From: JBHIEE01 sp046760445
GTDB taxonomy: Bacteria > Acidobacteriota > Aminicenantia > JdFR-78
Direction of reading: 5' to 3'
Assembly (NCBI GenBank): GCA_046760445.1
Contig: JBHIEE010000009.1
Location: forward strand, 1 to 40,491
DNA length: 40,491 nt
Shown here: in pieces, positions 38,895 through 40,491 of the stretch
Layout: each line of letters begins with the position of its first letter
How positions within the stretch are numbered: position 1 is the stretch's first letter
Made by a program: the position numbers and the translations under genes
The notes under the pieces: model-generated
What the model was told of the DNA's origin: nothing
Databases searched by the model: none
The model's input: the letters and a program-made list of their open reading frames with translations, nothing else

Positions 38895-40214
38895 TTAATT
38901 ACTAAAAGAAAAACTCTTCATTATTATTTCAGCTAAATCAGTAATATTTAATTCTTTTTCCACTTTAATAGGAGAAAAGAAAAAAGCATCATCCCAAGTA
39001 TGCATCCCTTCCAAATTTGTTCTTCCGAAAATTTCTTTTTTTCTGACTGAACCTTTCATATCAAATCCGGGAAAAGAGAGAACAACTAAATCCGGCCCAA
39101 AATTAAGATAAGGGCCAGAATATATTTCTTCTTTGTCAAAAATTCTTCTCACTATTTTCTGCCCATTGTATTCTATTTGGCTGAGTTTTTCTCTCAACTC
39201 TTTCTTGATTGTCTCACTTTCTGATTCTTTAATCCAGCCATTAGGAAATTTTCCTTTTAGATTGAGATAAATACGATTTGGATCCAAAGCAAAAGCAACA
39301 CTTTCCGAAGATATATCAGCTATTGTCTCTGGTGAAGAGGCCCGAAATTTGAGATAACCCTCTTTTTCAAGCCAGGCATTGAGATAAACTTCTTGATTGA
39401 TTTGAGTGAAACCATGGTCAGAGAGAATGAAAAATCCTTCACCTGGTTCCTCCCACCCCGAAATTTTATTAAAAAAGTAATATATCTTTTCAATAAATTG
39501 GTCTATTTTATGATAATAATCGAGAAAATGATTGTGATAGAGATGATTCTTTTCCTTAAGAGCAGGCCATAAAAAGTGATGAAGACGATCAGTGCCTGTG
39601 ATTACCACTTGGAAATAGTCCCAGTCTTCCTTTTCCCAGAAATAATCAACTGCTTTCTGCCGGCTGGCTAAAGTTTTTTCCAGCTCTTGCCAGAGAAAAT
39701 TATGGTCCTCTCTTGATTTAGCAGTATCAATATCTATTTGATATCCAAATTTCTTTAGTTTCTCCTTTATAGAGAGAGGGTAAATTGCTTTTTCAAGATA
39801 AATAGCCACAAAACCAGAGATTAAGACTCCATTTATCTTTTGAGCAGGATAGGTAAAGGGTTGATTGATAACAATACTTTTTTTATCCTTCTCAGCCAGT
39901 CTATCCCAGATAGTTGGTGATTTTACATCCCCAAAATTCGGAAATCTAAGATTATACGAATTTGATACTAAGTCAACAAAACCAAAAATCCCGTGAGTCC
40001 CAGAGTTCGTGCCTGTCATAAAATTAGTCCAGCTTACTGCTGATATTTCCGGAAGAGAAACAGTCATCTGATGTAAATATCCACTTTCTAAAATCTTAGC
40101 TGTGGCAGGCATAATTCCTTCTGAAGATAATTGTTGAATAAGAGAAATCGGAACACCGTCTAACCCGACAACACACACTCTTTTTTTCTTTTTTCGTTTA
40201 AAAATACTCATCAT
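38895..40214 (-). CDS. Cytoplasmic alkaline-phosphatase-superfamily protein
   Basis: The 439-residue product is the smallest of three paralogues. It has no signal peptide: it starts MMSIFKRKKKKRVCVVGLDG, with D19 as metal ligand. The nucleophile is S58 in LPEISAVSWTNFMTGTNSGTH. The other ligands are in GTDRLHHFLW, FILSDHGFTQINQ and LEGMHTWDDAFFF, where the last His motif differs from the GDHC of its neighbours. It lacks the roughly 200-residue insertion of the other two. It is preceded by a good promoter (40226-40254) and is the first gene of the cluster. Substrate unknown. Confidence 0.85.
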   Translation of the reverse strand: MMSIFKRKKKKRVCVVGLDGVPISLIQQLSSEGIMPATAKILESGYLHQMTVSLPEISAVSWTNFMTGTNSGTHGIFGFVDLVSNSYNLRFPNFGDVKSPTIWDRLAEKDKKSIVINQPFTYPAQKINGVLISGFVAIYLEKAIYPLSIKEKLKKFGYQIDIDTAKSREDHNFLWQELEKTLASRQKAVDYFWEKEDWDYFQVVITGTDRLHHFLWPALKEKNHLYHNHFLDYYHKIDQFIEKIYYFFNKISGWEEPGEGFFILSDHGFTQINQEVYLNAWLEKEGYLKFRASSPETIADISSESVAFALDPNRIYLNLKGKFPNGWIKESESETIKKELREKLSQIEYNGQKIVRRIFDKEEIYSGPYLNFGPDLVVLSFPGFDMKGSVRKKEIFGRTNLEGMHTWDDAFFFSPIKVEKELNITDLAEIIMKSFSFSN

Positions 40215-40225
40215 AAAGAAAAAAC

Positions 40226-40254
40226 ATATTACAGCAGTAAAATTTTTTTGTCAA
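40226..40254 (-). promoter_or_regulatory. Sigma70-type promoter of the alkaline-phosphatase-like cluster
   Basis: On the minus strand consensus TTGACA (complement of 40249-40254) is followed after 17 bases by TAATAT (complement of 40226-40231), placing the start near 40219, only a few bases before the ATG at 40214. A second ATG at residue 2 gives a slightly longer leader. Confidence 0.6.
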
Positions 40255-40491
40255 TTCAAAGTAGACTCATTTCTGGAAGGGTAACTCTTTTAGATTTTGA
40301 TGCTCTCTTTCCTCGAGTGCCTCAAACTTATTTTGTATTTTGTGTTGAGGGTTCTCAAATGATCCTAACAAATAAAAAATGAGTCAAAAATATTAAAGGT
40401 TTGTGTAAAAATTCCAAATCACAAAAACATTAAATCGTAAGGAGTAAAGAGTAAAGCGATAAACAACACCTTGCGACTTACACTTCTTAGA
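40255..40491. other. Intergenic end of window
   Basis: No gene is recognisable. The only structure is a 'aattccaaatcac' unit like those in the intergenic repeats and a short 'aaggagtaaagagtaaagcg' direct repeat near 40439-40458. Confidence 0.4.

Noticed and set aside
33326..40214. Toxin-antitoxin system based on the ribbon-helix-helix protein
   Set aside because: No toxin-like gene is adjacent; both neighbours are large membrane or exported proteins.

Overview
This is an AT-rich bacterial window of 40.5 kb (roughly 35-37% GC by eye). It holds about 31 protein genes, one tRNA, one complete small transposon and several gene remnants. Several features suggest a Gram-negative-type anaerobe related to Acidobacteriota/Aminicenantes, although no rRNA or other decisive marker is present. 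These features are predicted outer-membrane barrels, a lipoprotein with a GWxTD domain, a DUF6677-like protein, an Hfq-like protein with an N-terminal extension, oxygen-sensitive enzymes (2-oxoacid:ferredoxin oxidoreductase, class I Fe-S fumarase) and Tat signals. The phylum assignment is an inference with modest confidence.

Layout. Positions 1-5390 (minus): one operon from a clear promoter, thiC, an endonuclease IV-like TIM barrel, an aldehyde dehydrogenase, the fumarase alpha subunit and a 2-oxoacid:ferredoxin oxidoreductase gamma subunit, then a MITE-like intergenic element and the first codons of another gene. Positions 5400-8610: a disturbed region with a transposase remnant, an exported NTF2-like/nitroreductase fusion, a complete Y1 (REP-associated) transposon with 26-bp perfect inverted ends, and tRNA-Arg(CCG). 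Positions 8610-12530: a DHH-like phosphoesterase with an unusual motif order and a palindromic repeat inside its reading frame, an SH3/beta-barrel protein and a thermolysin-family protease. Positions 12640-18507 (plus): back-to-back promoters, a translationally coupled trio of small membrane proteins ending in VanZ-like, then gatB, a split transketolase and ftsE-ftsX in one tight run. Positions 18515-24460 (minus): endonuclease V, an HD-GYP protein and a HEAT-repeat protein sharing an N-terminal domain, then pdxA and an Hfq-like gene. Positions 24480-33036: a carbohydrate-binding-module remnant, an outer-membrane protein, a DUF4139 protein, a tsaC/Sua5-family gene, a GT-A glycosyltransferase behind a perfect sigma70-type promoter, a DUF362/ferredoxin protein, a Tat-exported alanine-racemase-like enzyme, a TPR remnant and a GWxTD lipoprotein. 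Positions 33326-40254 (minus): three paralogous alkaline-phosphatase-superfamily proteins with three different predicted cellular locations, a small ribbon-helix-helix-like protein and a membrane protein resembling the Oxa1/DUF106 insertase superfamily.

How the genes work together. The thiC operon pairs thiamine-pyrimidine synthesis with a subunit of a thiamine-diphosphate-dependent ferredoxin oxidoreductase. The gatB-transketolase-ftsEX run mixes translation, pentose phosphate and division functions. The 33-40 kb cluster is the best candidate for an undescribed system: three Ser-nucleophile phospho-/sulfo-transferase-fold enzymes, apparently cytosolic, membrane-anchored and Tat-exported, encoded with a putative insertase-like protein. 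The intergenic spaces carry at least two families of short palindromic repeats, and copies of these also lie inside one gene and one remnant.
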